From assembly GCA_013176395.1 (NCBI GenBank), contig JABMLP010000022.1, positions 310,001 to 374,000 on the forward strand: DNA of 64,000 bases, written 5' to 3'. The notes under the pieces are model-generated. The model worked only from the letters and a program-made list of their open reading frames with translations. It made no database searches and had not been told where the DNA came from. Position numbers and translations under genes: made by a program. Below, piece by piece: positions 1 through 12,112 of the stretch (position 1 is the stretch's first letter; each line of letters starts with the position of its first letter). This stretch comes from Venturia oleaginea (Eukaryota > Ascomycota > Dothideomycetes > Venturiales > Venturiaceae).

Positions 1-1192
1 TCTATAGGAATGTTCGGGACGAAAGATCATGTGAGACGCCGTTCACTGTCATGCCATTCATCCGACGTGTGGGGAAAGAGGCCGAACTCCGGATGACGTT
101 ACGGCGGAGCAAACATGGAACGGTTTTAGAAGCATTCTGGAAGCTCCACAGGTAGCTTGCCAAACTCTTCCTCATGACTCGAGGTTGAATTTGATTGATG
201 TTGCTAATCTTGCGTGTTGACGGCAGGCGTCGAAAGCGGAAATGGCTCACGTCCTTTTGCAAAGTTGAAATGAAGAGTGGAGTACATTGACGAGGCTGCC
301 ATTCGACATCAATCCAACTCGATTTTCATATCGAAGCAATCCTTGCGGTGTCTGAAAGACGTTCGTCAGATATGTACCGCTAGCAAACCCAGTCTGGATT
401 GTTGAATTGATCTCAGTCGCTCGACGTAGGGCTATAGAGTTGACGAGAGAGACGGGTGTAGACCAAATGTCACACCATGCCGGTTTCCGGATAGGCCAAG
501 TCGCAATCAGTGCTCAGCCTTCGCCCATCCATCGGCGGACCCACTACCATTTTCGCCGAGCATTCTTCCGCTGTTCTCACGCTCTCGGGGCCAATGGGAG
601 CACATGGTCAAATCTTGCCACTCGGGGTCCAAGCGCATCCCGCTGGGGGGCTTGCCTTGCTACTTGGCGCGCGACCCTTAGTTCCCCGCACTTTCAAGGT
701 TTTCACCTTCACCCCGCCAACATTCCGTTATCGCCTCAATCGTGTCTTGAACTCCCGATCCTCGGTTGACAACGATTGGATACCATAATAAGTAGAGGTA
801 AACTGCTTTCACAGAGTTTCTGTTCGTCTTTGACGCTTTTATCCACGTCACAAAATGTGCTTCTTGACATTTCTTTGGTTCATCGCACCATCATGAACTA
901 TCCGCCAAGATGCCGAGAGTGCACGAAAGGTTCTTGGACAAACTATCACGAGGCTGGGCACATGTCACAGCCTAATCGAAGTCCTCCAAAATGCTTCTAC
1001 GATAAGAAGTTCTTTGCATGTGAGCGTATATAAGGGAACACCGTTTCCGTCCCAGCTCTCTTCAAACCAAAAAGCTGTTGGCCAACCAAGATCCTCACTC
1101 GCTAATCTTAGGCCTTGCTTTGATCACTTACCTTATTTACCTCTACTACCCACACTTCCAATCACACCACTGTCGCCCATTTTGTCACCATC
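1..1192. other. Intergenic region and leader of the ENA-type ATPase gene
   Basis: No convincing coding region is seen; the open stretches here are short, overlap in several frames and lack recognisable motifs. The last 120 bases before the ATPase start at 1193 are pyrimidine-rich (about 1120-1190), as is usual for fungal leaders. No RNA gene or repeat was recognised. Confidence 0.5.
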
Positions 1193-4100
1193 ATGTCTGG
1201 AGAGGACGGAACTGAAAATGTCTTGGACAACCATGTGTCTGGACAGGCGAACAAACCTTTGTCCAAGCCAGCACATGCTCTGTCTTATGAGACGCTAATC
1301 ACGGAGATCCGGGCGAACCCTCAAGATGGCCTGACGTCCTCGGAAGCAAGACTGCGGCTTGATGATTATGGCCGTAACGAATTAGGTGACCAGGGTGGTG
1401 TTTCAATCACCAAGATTCTGGTCCGCCAAATTGCAAATGCAATGATGATTGTCTTGCCGATGGCCTTGATAGTCAGTTTTGCTATCGGATCCTGGGTGAG
1501 TTATTGGCACTATCAAACCTCTGTAACCACATACTAACGATGGCACTAGATTGAAGGGGGAGTTATCACAGCGGTGATTCTTCTCAACATTATCATCGGT
1601 TTCATGCAAGAGTATGGAGCCGAAAAGACCATGGACTCGCTGCGATCATTAGCTTCACCCACCGCAAATGTTGTACGCGAAGGAAACAATGTCAACATTC
1701 CCAATGGAGAGGTGGTTCCAGGAGATGTTGTTGAGCTCAAGACTGGAGACACTGTCCCAGCCGTAAGTGCATTTTGCTTCACTCACGCAAGCCTATTTGC
1801 TAAGAATTCCCAGGATATTCGTCTCATTGAAGCTGTCAATTTCGAGACCGACGAAGCCCTATTAACTGGCGAATCTCTACCAGTCCGAAAAGAAGTCGAT
1901 GCCGTATTTGAAGAAGATACTGGCCCCGGCGACCGTCTCAATGTTGCCTACAGCTCTTCCACGGTCACTAAAGGGCGCGCCAGAGGCATTGTCTTTGCTA
2001 CTGGCATGTATACTGAAATCGGCTCCATCGCTTCTGCCCTTCGAAAGACAGATTCCAAATTGAGGCCTGTCAAGCGACGACCTGATGGTACTGCAAAACC
2101 ACACCGATATGTTGAAGCGTGGGGATTGACTGCTACTGACGCTGTCGGAAGATTCCTTGGTGTCAACGTTGGAACACCTTTGCAGAAGAAGCTTTCCCAA
2201 CTTGCAATTTTCCTATTTGGAGTTGCTGTTGTCTGCGCCATTATTGTGATGGCTGCGAACTTTTTCTCCAACCAGACGGAAGTGATTATTTACGCGGTTG
2301 GCACTGGACTATCCATGATTCCAGCTTCCTTGATTGTTGTGCTCACCATCACAATGTCCGCCGGAACTAAGCGTATGGTTAAGCGCAACGTCATTGTTCG
2401 AAATATGAAGGCTTTGGAAGCTCTTGGTGCCGTCACTGGTAAGTCTTTCCTCGTTCACGTCGAAAATTCTCGTTCACATGGTCCCAGATATTTGCTCCGA
2501 CAAGACTGGTACTATCACGCAAGGCAAGATGGTAGCGAAGAAAGCGTGGATCCCCGCAATGGGCACTTACACTGTTGGAGATGCCGACGAACCGTTCAAC
2601 CCAACCATAGGAGATGTCTCGCACGATCCGTCACCACCAAGCAGAATGAACAAGTCACCTGTGTCGAGCGAGAAATCGGTTTCGACAGAAGACCTTATCA
2701 ACGACAACCAGTACCTGAAAGACTTCCTTAACATCGCATCCCTTGCCAATCTCGCCAGAGTACATAAGAGCGACAATGACGGAATATGGCATGCTCGAGG
2801 CGACCCTACCGAAATCGCGATGCAAGTTTTTGCCTCTCGTTTCAACTGGAACAATTCACGATGGACTACTGGCTCGGAGCCTGCCTGGAAGCAATTGGCT
2901 GAGTTTCCATTCGACTCGGATGTTAAACGTATGAGTGTAATCTTCGAGCACAAATCTGGTGATAAGCAGGTCTTCACCAAGGGTGCTGTTGAGCGCATCT
3001 TGGATGGTTGCAAATTTGTCCATCTGAAAGAAGGGGAAGAGGCTGTTCCAGTCACTGAAGAGTTCAAAGCCCAGGCTCTTGCGAACATGGAGGCTATGGC
3101 TTCCATGGGCCTTCGCGTGCTCGCTCTTGCTAGCAAACCATTCACTGGCGAGGTTGAGGATGGAGTCGAGATGGATCGGGGACAGATCGAGAAAGATCTC
3201 ACTCTTCGTGGCCTCGTTGGCCTCTACGACCCGCCCCGCCTCGAATCAGCAGTTTCCGTCCGTAAATGCCAGGAAGCTGGTATAACTGTTCATATGGTAA
3301 GTGTTTTTACTCCTTGATAATTAGGCCCCTTGACTAATCTTCCACCAGCTCACAGGAGATCATCCTGGAACCGCCAAAGCCATCGCTCTCGAAGTCGGTA
3401 TCCTGCCACCTAAGATGAGTGAATTGGCCAAAGACGTCACAGACTCAATGGTCATGACTGCTTCCCAATTCGACAAACTCTCAGACTCCGAGATCGATCA
3501 ACTCCCCGTCCTCCCCCTCGTTATTGCCCGCTGCGCGCCAAACACAAAAGTCCGCATGATTGACGCCCTACACCGCCGCAAAGCCTTCGCAGCCATGACC
3601 GGCGACGGTGTCAACGATTCTCCCTCCCTCAAACGCGCGGACGTCGGTATCGCCATGGGTCTCGCCGGTTCAGACGTAGCAAAGGACGCCTCCGACATCG
3701 TCCTCACAGACGATAACTTCGCCTCCATCCTCAACGCCATCGAAGAAGGACGCAGAATGTTCGACAACATCAAGAAATTCCTATGCCATCTCCTCGCCCA
3801 AAACGTCGCCCAAGCCGTCATTCTCCTCGTCGGTCTCGCCTTCAAAGACGCGGACCGTTTCTCTGTCTTCCCAATCACCCCTGTTGAAATCATGTGGATC
3901 ATCATGATCACATCCTCCTTCCCAGACATGGGTCTCGGATTCGAAAAACCCTCGGCAGACATCATGCGCCGCCCACCGCACAACCTCAAACGCGGCGTCT
4001 TCACCCTAGAAGTCATCCTCGACATGATCGTCTACGGCCTCTGGATCGCAGCACTCTGCCTCGGCGCCTTCACCCTCGTCGTCTACGGCCCCGGCGACGA

Positions 4101-4596
4101 CGGTTTCGGAACAGGCTGTAACGCCGGTTACAGCGACGCGTGTGATACCGTCTACCGCGCCCGCGCAACCTGTTTCGCCTGTTTGACATGGTTCTCCCTC
4201 TTCTTAGCCTGGGAAATGATGCACCTCCGTCGTTCGTTCTTCAGAATGTACCCGGGTAGTCCGTACTACCTAACCCAATGGTTCCGCGATGTGTGGGCGA
4301 ACCAGTTTCTCTTTTGGGCTGTCGTTGCTGGATTCGTTACTATTTTCCCCATTATTTATATCCCTGGTTTGAACCGGGTTGTGTTTAAACATACTTCTAT
4401 TACATGGGAATGGGCGATTGTTGTTGTTGCTACTATTCTTTTCTTTGGGGGCATTGAGATGTGGAAGTTTGTTAAGAGGGTTTATTTTAGGAGGATTGAG
4501 GTGAAGAGTGGACGGCCGGTGGACTTGGAGAGTCGGGTTTTTGAAAGATACATTTCTGGGACTTCGGATGGGGGTGCTGTGCAGAAGAAGCTTTGA
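1193..4596 (+). CDS. ENA1: ENA-type (P-type IID) sodium/potassium-exporting ATPase
   Basis: Five exons are inferred: 1193-1495, 1550-1762, 1814-2438, 2488-3296 and 3349-4596, joined by introns of 49-54 nt, giving about 1065 residues, a normal length for fungal ENA pumps. Visible in order are an N-terminal cation-ATPase domain, the actuator motif TGES (about residue 190), the phosphorylation motif DKTGT (about 385; the exon 3/4 junction falls just before it), the hinge GDGVNDSP (about 735) and a C-terminal set of membrane segments. The family couples ATP hydrolysis to export of Na+ or K+ across the plasma membrane and supports salt and alkaline-pH tolerance. Assignment to type IID rather than a SERCA-type pump rests on overall resemblance to ENA proteins. 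The start is the first ATG after a pyrimidine-rich leader. No defect is seen. Confidence 0.93.
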
Positions 4597-5289
4597 TTTC
4601 TTGGAGTGAATGATGGGGTTTGGGTGGGAAATGACGTTGGATATATACCGAGCGGGACTTCGAGATCTCGGCTTCATGATTATACGATAGTTTCTAGTGT
4701 TTTATAGAATAATGATCTCACGATGTTGATGTACACCTTCAAGCCTGACTCCCCATCATCATCATCATCATCCTTAACCCATTCCATATTCGACCGCCGA
4801 AGCCACATCTCGGGATAGCACTCTGCAGCGCCATATCAATCAACACCAATACATTCAAAAGGGTACAATCAAACCATTAGTGAATTTGCATGTCTCATTC
4901 TCAAGTAAGGCAAATCGAGCTATTCCCAGTGCCTCATCAAAAGCCAATGATACGAACATCCAGTGTGTATTCAGAACGCTTGCTCGAATATAGATTTCCA
5001 GTAGCCTACAACCGCTAGTTCAACAGGGATATCTGTATATCTTATTATCTACCTCCCATCACACTCTAGTACATAGGCGGCAAACACAGCAACACCTTCT
5101 ATCTAGCACGGAGACGCAAATATCCACCTAATTCTCAGCCTATCCTCCACGAATGTCTTTGAAGATTTCTGTGACTGTTATCGATACTCTCGTTAAGGAC
5201 AGCTACAAATGTGAAGACTGGTTCAACAACCCTGTAGTCTAGCCGCCATCTGCTTGTACCCTTAGACCAAAGATGCGAGTGCAATATCG
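4597..5289. other. Intergenic region with a short (CAT)n tract
   Basis: Convergent intergenic space between the ATPase and the minus-strand PARP-like gene. A (CAT)6-like microsatellite lies at about 4754-4771. No gene, RNA or other repeat was recognised. Confidence 0.5.
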
Positions 5290-6105
5290 CTATCGATACT
5301 CTCGTTCTTCTTCCGAATCAGAAGGTAAATCAGGACTCCCTCTCCCCTCCCTGCAATACTGATACTTCATTCTGGACCCTCGTGGTCTCCAATTCCAGAT
5401 ACTCTTCTCTTGACCCGTTCCATCAAAGAAGAGATCAATGGTGTTTCCCCCATAATACCTTCCATATTCTTCTTCATCGTCATCTGAATCAGCGATATCC
5501 CCGATGATTAGTTTGCTGCCTTCGACAGGTCCAAATCCGTGAGCAAAGAACTTCCTTGCTCTTGCCATCCTCTCATCTTTGGGCCGCTCGACATCGCCTG
5601 GCGCTAGAAATGTTGTCGTCCGCCTCTTCTTGAAATTCATGTCTCGGCCATGAGCAAGGTTGTGGAGCCATCGCTGTCCCTAGGAATATACTGCGCAGCG
5701 TAGATGAAGAATGTACCAAGGAGACACTCGTGCGCTTTCGAACAAGATGTATTCCCGTCCGCGGTTACTGACGTGGGAATCTGGACCTGGGTATGGTTCC
5801 GTCTGCACCCTCCAATTATCCTCGCGAAACACTGCTGCCGTTCTGCCCACCAGTGTCGCACAGACGATGAATTCCAGGCCTGGAATCTCTTCTTGACGTA
5901 TCTGACCAGGCTTGCATTGACCATAGGACAGTTCGAAATGAAGATTGGGAGAAGTAGAGATACCCGCACCATAAGTATTGCCGCAGCGTACTTCAAGCTC
6001 CTTACCAGTTGTTGGGTGCTTGTCGCCTGGCTTCAAATCTTCTTTGGTGTCTTTGCCATGGTTACTGTGCTGTATGCTGAGCCAATTTTGGCACAGCGAA
6101 GGCAT
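5290..6105 (-). CDS. PARP catalytic-domain-like protein, N-terminally short
   Basis: Reading starts at the ATG ending at 6105; an in-frame stop lies just upstream of it. The first about 135 residues resemble the C-terminal half of a poly(ADP-ribose) polymerase catalytic fold: a Gly-rich YGAGISTSP stretch, then IPGLEFIVCATLVGR, then GREYILFESARVSPWYIL, matching the family's 'G.GiY.sp', core strand and 'EYvvf...vlP.Ylv' blocks. The usual N-terminal half with the H-G-T/S motif is absent, although an NWLSI block near residue 7 resembles what normally follows it. A stop (5680-5682) ends this frame; a 63-nt in-phase intron (GTATAT...AAG, about 5695-5633) would remove it and join a charged, acidic C-terminal tail ending at 5290. 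That junction is a guess; the two parts could be separate. The gene is divergent from MRS2, with about 170 nt between starts. Enzymatic activity is not predictable. Confidence 0.45.
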
Positions 6106-6277
6106 CGTAGCAGCATTTTATCTCGCCTTATTGGCTGGCTGGATGGCTGAATATATGTTAGTGTGAACACGAAGGTATCCAGAACAGGTAATAGTAATGA
6201 AGGGAGTGATGGAGGAGAAATAAAGTTGAAGGTTCCGTTGTGGTGGACCGCACGTGCCTAGGGTGACGGCATTTCTC

Positions 6278-8186
6278 ATGAACTTTTTTCTGGCGACCAT
6301 CTCTTGTAGAAGATCAGTACACGCTCCTCGAGGAACTACTCCATGGCGAGAAATGCCCCCGATATTACATTCCAGAGTCGCCTCGCCGTCACCACAGTTG
6401 CTCAAATTCCTGCGACACCAGACTGATGAGATATTTCCTCTCTGCAGAAATGCCATCAGACCACAGACTCGGTCTTATCTCCAATCGCGACAACTATGCT
6501 CCCACAAGAACACAAACGATGTAAAACTACTGCCTCCCCCTCCTTCTGCAGGACAGTACCAGTCGCCTTCGAGGCACTTCCAATCGCCATGGCCCACCAC
6601 CGACGATGCTCCCAAGAACAGCCTTACTTCGAGAGGTCGCGGTTCATCCTTCTCAAATGATGTCAAACCGACCATGCGCCGATTCTTCTCCACGAATGGC
6701 ATGAAAACGCTCTGGCATTTTTTAGGCTTGAAGAGAAGAAACCCTCCTTCGTCAGCTCGGTCGCACCAATTGCCTCCATTAGCCTCGTTCCTGGACGATA
6801 ACCAAACCGCTGGCCGGCTTATGAAGCCTACGAACGAGTTACGACTACGATGTACCGAGTTTGACGAGTTTGGGAATGTTACATTGGTCAATGGAGAATT
6901 CAAAAAGAGCGAATTGATCGCCAAATATGGTCTCTTGCCTCGCGATCTGCGCAAGATTGATTCCAGTCTTTTGCCGCATATTCTAATCAGACCGGAGGCT
7001 ATTCTTCTGAACCTCCTGCATCTCCGTGTTCTGATCAAGCACAACCGCGTTCTGGTCTTCGACGCGTACGGGAGTACGGATTCTTATACCCAAAGTGTCT
7101 TCATGTATGATCTCGAAGGCAAGCTGAGACAAATGGACGCCAGATCCAATGGCAGTCTACCCTACGAATTTCGCGCATTAGAAGCGGTGCTCATTTCCTG
7201 TACGACTGGATTGGAGTCAGAATTTGAAGGAGTCAGGGATCCCGTTGTTCGTGTTCTGCGAGAACTAGAAGAAGATATCGACAGGGACAAGTTGCGCTAT
7301 CTTTTGGTCTACAGCAAGAGATTGGGAACATTTGAGCAAAAAGCTAGATTGGTCAGAGATGCACTGGATGAATTGCTCGAGGCCGACGATGATTTGGCCG
7401 ACATGTACCTCACTGAGAAAGCGGTCAACGGGAAGGGCCGGTCCGAGCAGGATCATACTGAAGTCGAAATGTTGCTTGAATCTTACCACAAAGTCACGGA
7501 TGAAATCGTGCAGGCCGCAGAGAATTTGGTGTCCAACATTCGAAACACTGAGGAAATGTAGGACTTTATCCCTTTCCGCCAAGTTTGCGTACATTTACTA
7601 ACCTAGAATTCCTAGTGTCAAGGCTATTCTCGATGCCAATCGCAATTCCCTCATGCTTCTCGAGCTCCGTTTTTCCATCTGCACACTGGGTCTAGGGGCA
7701 GGAACCTTCCTGGCAGCTTTATACGGCATGAACTTGAAGAATTTCATGGAAGAGTCGGACTTCGGGTTCTGGGGCATCTCAATCTTCTCCACGTTGATCG
7801 GTGGCGTGGTTCTCATCTATGGTCTCAGAGTGCTGAGAAGGGTACAAAGAGTTAGCATGTGGGGCCACCAAGAAGCAGACAGAGGCAGCATGATTGGACG
7901 AAATAGAGGCACCCTTCCCCCTCTACCACCACTACCTCCGTTACCACAACACATTAAGGAAAAGACTGGGCCGATTCGAGCGGCCGTGGAAGCTAGCAAG
8001 GCCGCGAGAAAGAGCGCAGCGCAGGTCGGACATCATCAAAGTCATTTTCACGTGCAGCAAGCTAGGAGGAGGAAGATGGCCGAGAGATCTTCGCCCACGG
8101 GCGATGGTACGATGGAGGGCGGTCTCGGCAACATACCTACTGGACTGGGAGCGAAACCGGGCGGCGGTGCGAACGATATTGTTTGA
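6278..8186 (+). CDS. MRS2: Mitochondrial inner-membrane magnesium channel, MRS2/CorA family
   Basis: Two exons (6278-7557 and 7616-8186; 58-nt intron with a TTACTAACC branch site) encode about 616 residues. The N-terminus is basic and hydroxylated, like a mitochondrial presequence. The middle holds the long CorA/MRS2 helical region, including KYGLLPRDLRKID and a coiled stretch. Near the C-terminus are two membrane segments separated by the signature YGMN of CorA-type Mg2+ channels. MRS2 forms a pentamer that carries Mg2+ into the matrix and is needed for group II intron splicing in yeast. The C-terminal tail is unusually long, with a run of Leu-Pro-Pro repeats followed by a basic segment. The start was chosen as the first in-frame ATG (6278); a second at about 6352 is possible. 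Confidence 0.93.
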
Positions 8187-8679
8187 ACGACATTTGCTTT
8201 AGCGTCTCCTCTCCTGTCCTGGTATCATTGACATAGCGATGGCGTTTGTGGGACACCGCTTTCTTGGGCAGGGCGGGGTCTGTGGGTTCCTTGTTCGTCT
8301 TTGTAGAGTAAATACCTATGTACACGTAGATGAAGCTGTACGATGGGCAACAAAACTGGCTGATGATATAATCTAGACGTTGATAGGAATATGGAAGACC
8401 TGGTACCATCCTTTCTGTCTTGTGAAGACGCACTAACGCCATCAAGAACCAGCTTGAATCTATCCCATCGTCCGTCTTTCGAACTCGTGCGCCGACACCT
8501 CTGTCATCTCGGTTGAATGTTAGATATCTCTGCCCATACTCTTTATTGAGATCGAAACTCTCCGAGAAGCAATTCAACTTGACGTACCAAGATATACCGC
8601 GATTCCGATTCATCCATCCCATCCCATCCCTGATTGGAAACGTGGAGGTAATGCATTTTCCAGATGGGTTATCCACCAT
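8137..8679 (-). CDS. Doubtful small hypothetical protein with spliced leader
   Basis: A minus-strand open frame from the ATG ending at 8679 gives about 181 residues with no recognised domain. Its first part (residues 1-80) looks protein-like: mixed composition, two cysteines and several Trp/Gly. Support for a gene comes from two intron-like structures in the same orientation upstream: GTGAGT...CACAG at 8772-8705, and a CAACTAAT branch with ACACAG at about 8812. Upstream of these the minus strand is strongly pyrimidine-rich (about 8830-9050), as in fungal promoters. The 3' part overlaps the last 50 bases of MRS2 and may be untranslated. No ATG is found in the putative upstream exon, so splicing may lie wholly in the 5' leader. 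Confidence 0.35.
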   Translation of the reverse strand: MVDNPSGKCITSTFPIRDGMGWMNRNRGISWYVKLNCFSESFDLNKEYGQRYLTFNRDDRGVGARVRKTDDGIDSSWFLMALVRLHKTERMVPGLPYSYQRLDYIISQFCCPSYSFIYVYIGIYSTKTNKEPTDPALPKKAVSHKRHRYVNDTRTGEETLKQMSFKQYRSHRRPVSLPVQ

Positions 8680-8811
8680 GTCTACTCTTGAGCCTGCTGG
8701 TACACTGTGCAAGTATGTATTTCCTGCTTGGACCTTTGGATGCGCGGAGAGCAGGCTACCACGTATACTCACCGATGATAACCAGCACTCGGGGGGGGAA
8801 TTGCGTGGAAA

Positions 8812-9420
8812 CTGTGTTCGGAAATTAGTTGGTGGGAGATGGGATTGAGCTACCAGATTTGGGAGGGAGAGTGGGAGGAGTAGTGGTGAAGTGTCACGAT
8901 TACGTGGGAGTTTTGGAGGTGTTGCGGGAGGGAGTGGAAGGGGTGTGGCGTTTTTGGGGTCAGGGGTTTTTGAGGATGGGTTGGATGGGATGGATGGGGA
9001 TGTGGTTGTTCAGGGTATCTACTCTTTTGGGATTGACTGTGTTTATCGCGCGGGAGCAGCGTTTTGGGTTTGGGTGTTGACGGATTCCCCTATCAGAATG
9101 TTATGAGAGTGGTGGTCGGAGAGCAGAAAATGGGATTAGATCATTTGAGACTTCTTAATGACGATGATGGTGATGTGCATTTTGAATAACACTAATTGAT
9201 CGTCTTCATCTCCGCCTTCGTGCAAGAATCGGTGTGTCATGGTACACTTTATGTACATATTGCATTGGTTTGTCTCGTTCCTCGTGTTGGCTCATAATCC
9301 ATGACGAGATGCCAGTTCTCGCCCTATAAATATTATCCCAAACCTAGCTATAGTCCACTAAACGCTAAAATAGAAACTACACATAAAAGCTAGGCGTTGC
9401 ATGGGCAAAGAGTTCATCAA
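8812..9420. other. Intergenic region with strong G-rich/C-rich strand bias
   Basis: The plus strand at about 8850-9010 is rich in runs of three to five G, so the minus strand is C-rich; this may be the promoter of the doubtful gene below 8680. The rest (9080-9420) shows nothing recognisable and includes the 3' flank of the tetraspanin gene. Confidence 0.4.
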
Positions 9421-10138
9421 TTAGAAGCCGAGCTTCTCATCGATGTGGCGATATCGCTCCAATTCGGAGCGGTGTTTGAGGACCATGACCACAGTCAGTA
9501 ACAGCAGAACGTCGACGCCCACGATACCAAAAGCAGCAGTGAAAATGAGATCCAGATAGTTGTTTGCAAAAGATGAGAAAGGTCCGACGCAACCCATCTT
9601 TTGGCTAGCATTGAAGCTGTTCGGGCATACGTCGTCGACGATGAAGGGTGGGGTCATGGAATCGAGGTAGCCGCAACAGTTGAAGCGTTGTTGGAGGAGG
9701 CTTTGAATGTCCGACGGCTGTTGACCCCAGATAACGGCGAGGTTCTTGCGGGTTTGAAGGGTGTCGAACCAGATAAAAAGTCCCAGGACGAGGGTGAAAA
9801 AGGAGCAGAAGACCAGGAGCCAGCCCTGAAGTTTGAGCCAGCCACGGTTCGTTGGCAGTGCGAGAGCCGGGAGGGAAAGGAGGAAGGTGAGGAACATGAT
9901 AACAGCATTGGCGACACCCGCTGGGGAATTATTAGTTGGGGTCCAAGTGCTCGTTGAATTGCAAGCATTACGAACCTGTTAGTGGACATTCGGTGAGTAG
10001 GATGTCGAATGCCACATTTGCACTGTTTTTCACTCCTCGTTCTTGCTGTTCGCTAACGAGGCAGAATCCCAATAGTAGACCTGCTGACGCTAGAAAGAGG
10101 AAATTGATGCTCAGAAAAGTGATGATAAGTTTGTTCAT
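9421..10138 (-). CDS. Tetraspanin-like membrane protein
   Basis: Two minus-strand exons (10138-9976 and 9920-9421; 55-nt intron) encode about 220 residues. Four hydrophobic segments are visible: residues about 1-26, 56-78, 83-107 and 175-200. A large loop between the third and fourth carries the tetraspanin CCG motif (FNCCGY) and further cysteines (DVC, MGC) that would form its disulphides. Length and topology fit fungal tetraspanins (Pls1/Tsp2/Tsp3), which organise membrane microdomains; Pls1 is needed for appressorium-mediated penetration in some plant pathogens. Which subfamily this is cannot be settled by eye. The start ATG is followed directly by the first membrane segment, as expected. 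Confidence 0.85.
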
Positions 10139-11054
10139 GATTGCGGTTGGATTGGCGTAAAGGCTACCGGAGCTCGTTGTGCGTGATTATTTGGTCTTTC
10201 AAAGACGGTATACTATGTGAAAAGAATGTAGTGGTACGAACGGAGCGCCCGCGTCTCTCGTCGTGCTAACGGTTTATTGAAGATGCATACAACCTCGAAG
10301 TGAGCGACAGACGAGATGTCCAAGAGGAATCAAAGCGTGCCGAGTGAGAGAACGAAAAGATGGATGAGAACAAGAACAGTAGGAAACATCGAGGGGAAGC
10401 GTGATACTAGAGGCATGAATTTGCCCTGTCGGTCGCTTGGTGATGGCCCAACATGCAGCGTTTCATAGTTCAGGAGAGGTCGAAACAGGAGAGACATGGT
10501 GGAGATTTTTGGGACTGACGTCTCACTGCTGCCGCGGCTCTGTCGTTACCGCAGTCAATGGCATCTATGGATGCGAGTCCCAGATGTTTGGCGCTTCCGC
10601 GGGCCTTGAAGGTGGGAGTTGTTCGTGGATGTCAGCCACTCCCGCATCTGACGGGCGCTTTTTGCGGCCAGATTTGAAACGCGAGAGGCAGGTGGAAGAG
10701 CCGAAGGACATTACGCGAGGTCGGGCGGTTGAAGTTCGTGATGGCAAAAGGCGTTGAGAACCAGCTTCGTCTCGTCGTGGTTGCTGGGACTATTCAAAAC
10801 TATTCGTGGTACTAAAATGTACATGTCCCAAAGCGGAGTGAGTGTATAGGAGCATGCAGGGTTCTTTCCCAAGCAGGCGTGACTTTTGACGTGTGCTGAT
10901 ATGCTTGGCACGGGTGACTAATACCAAGATAACAGTAAAGATTGTTCTTCTACTTTCGACTTAGCCAACTGCTGCATCCGTCCATCTCACACACTCTCTC
11001 TCCATTCGGTGCCATTGCAAGTAAGTAAACTTCAACTCTCATCGTATCGTTGCC

Positions 11055-11097
11055 TGCCTTGGATCTGCCTTGGATCTGCTTTGATCTGCCTTGGATC
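11055..11097. repeat. Tandem 11-bp repeat, four copies
   Basis: The unit TGCCTTGGATC occurs four times in a row: exact at 11055-11065, 11066-11076 and 11087-11097, and as a 10-nt variant (TGCTTTGATC) at 11077-11086. It lies about 1 kb upstream of MCM1. Confidence 0.9.
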
Positions 11098-11121
11098 GAG
11101 GTCCGCTGCCAGGAGAGTCGT

Positions 11122-11192
11122 GATACTGCAGGCTGCCTGCGAGAAGCCGTCTGTGGATCGGATACTGCAAGCTGCCTGCGAGGAGCCGTCTG
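11122..11192. repeat. Direct repeat of 32 bp with 39-bp period, two copies
   Basis: Copy 1 (11122-11153) and copy 2 (11161-11192) start with GATACTGCA and end with GCCGTCTG and differ at two positions, both A/G. The block directly follows the 11-bp repeats in the MCM1 upstream region. Confidence 0.9.
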
Positions 11193-12112
11193 CTGTAGCG
11201 GTGCACTGATGGCTCTCTGAGCTGGCTCGGGTCGACAGTTTTTATTCCCTCCAATTTCCATAGCATCGCCCACGCTTATGCGAGCATAAGCTTTGTATCC
11301 CACTCTCTGGTCCGCACTTGCCTCTTTCTGCGCTCGCCCAAAATCAATCATCTCTCATCAGTTCCCTTCACTATTCCACCAGCCTATGCCCGATTCCCCC
11401 AAACAGAAACACGCCTACCCGCATTCATCCGTGGAGGTAAGCATTACACAAACACCAGCCTGAATCCAGCGTTACAATTCCTCGAATCGACCCACAAACA
11501 CTCTCGACCTACACCATTCCTTGATCCCATCGCACTTCACCCAGTCGCCTCGCCGAGCATTGCTCCAGCGATCACTGGATGCGCTACAAAGCCGAGGTCT
11601 CTGTCTGCCACCCGCTCTTCCCTTGCGAAACAGTGCACACACGTAGGCACTACTTTCAAAGCACCCCCCTTGCTTTTTCCAAGCCGCCGGCCTGTCTTGT
11701 GCGAGCTGTGCTCGGTCTTTTGGCCTTTCCCTGCGCCCGCTCCCCGTACCAAAGCACAAGCAACCTTAAAGCTCTCCCGCCATACCTGAAGGGTGCTCAG
11801 CCCAATCCTCTTTCTGTCGTCAATCTCACTTTGCCTGATTCATCCTCTGACTTACCCAACTCTCTCTAGGCACAGACTCGTCCCGCATAATTCTGCTCCG
11901 ACTCCAGCGAATTGCTGCTGGTCGCCGACTGCACACTTCACAGGTTGGTAGCTCTCCGAAAGCTTTTTGCTTTCTCCGCCCGCCTGGCTGCCTCCTCCAA
12001 AAGGGATCCCCACACGAAACCTGCTGACGGCCGCAAACAGTTAAGGTCAAACACAGTTCCTAATCCGTCATAATTCTTGACTTGACGCGACAAATCTCGA
12101 CAAGACAACATC

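Larger units (their letters stand above)
10139..12112. other. Long upstream region of MCM1, no gene seen
   Basis: About 2 kb between the divergent tetraspanin and MCM1 genes. No reading frame here has recognisable motifs. Two tandem repeat blocks (11055-11097 and 11122-11192, listed separately) lie about 1 kb before MCM1, and the sequence from about 11330 to 12110 is C/T-rich, as in a long promoter or leader. Confidence 0.5.

Noticed and set aside
2567..4025. Long minus-strand frames opposite the ENA-type ATPase (2567-3202 and 3498-4025)
   Set aside because: Mirror frames of conserved coding sequence; no motifs of their own.
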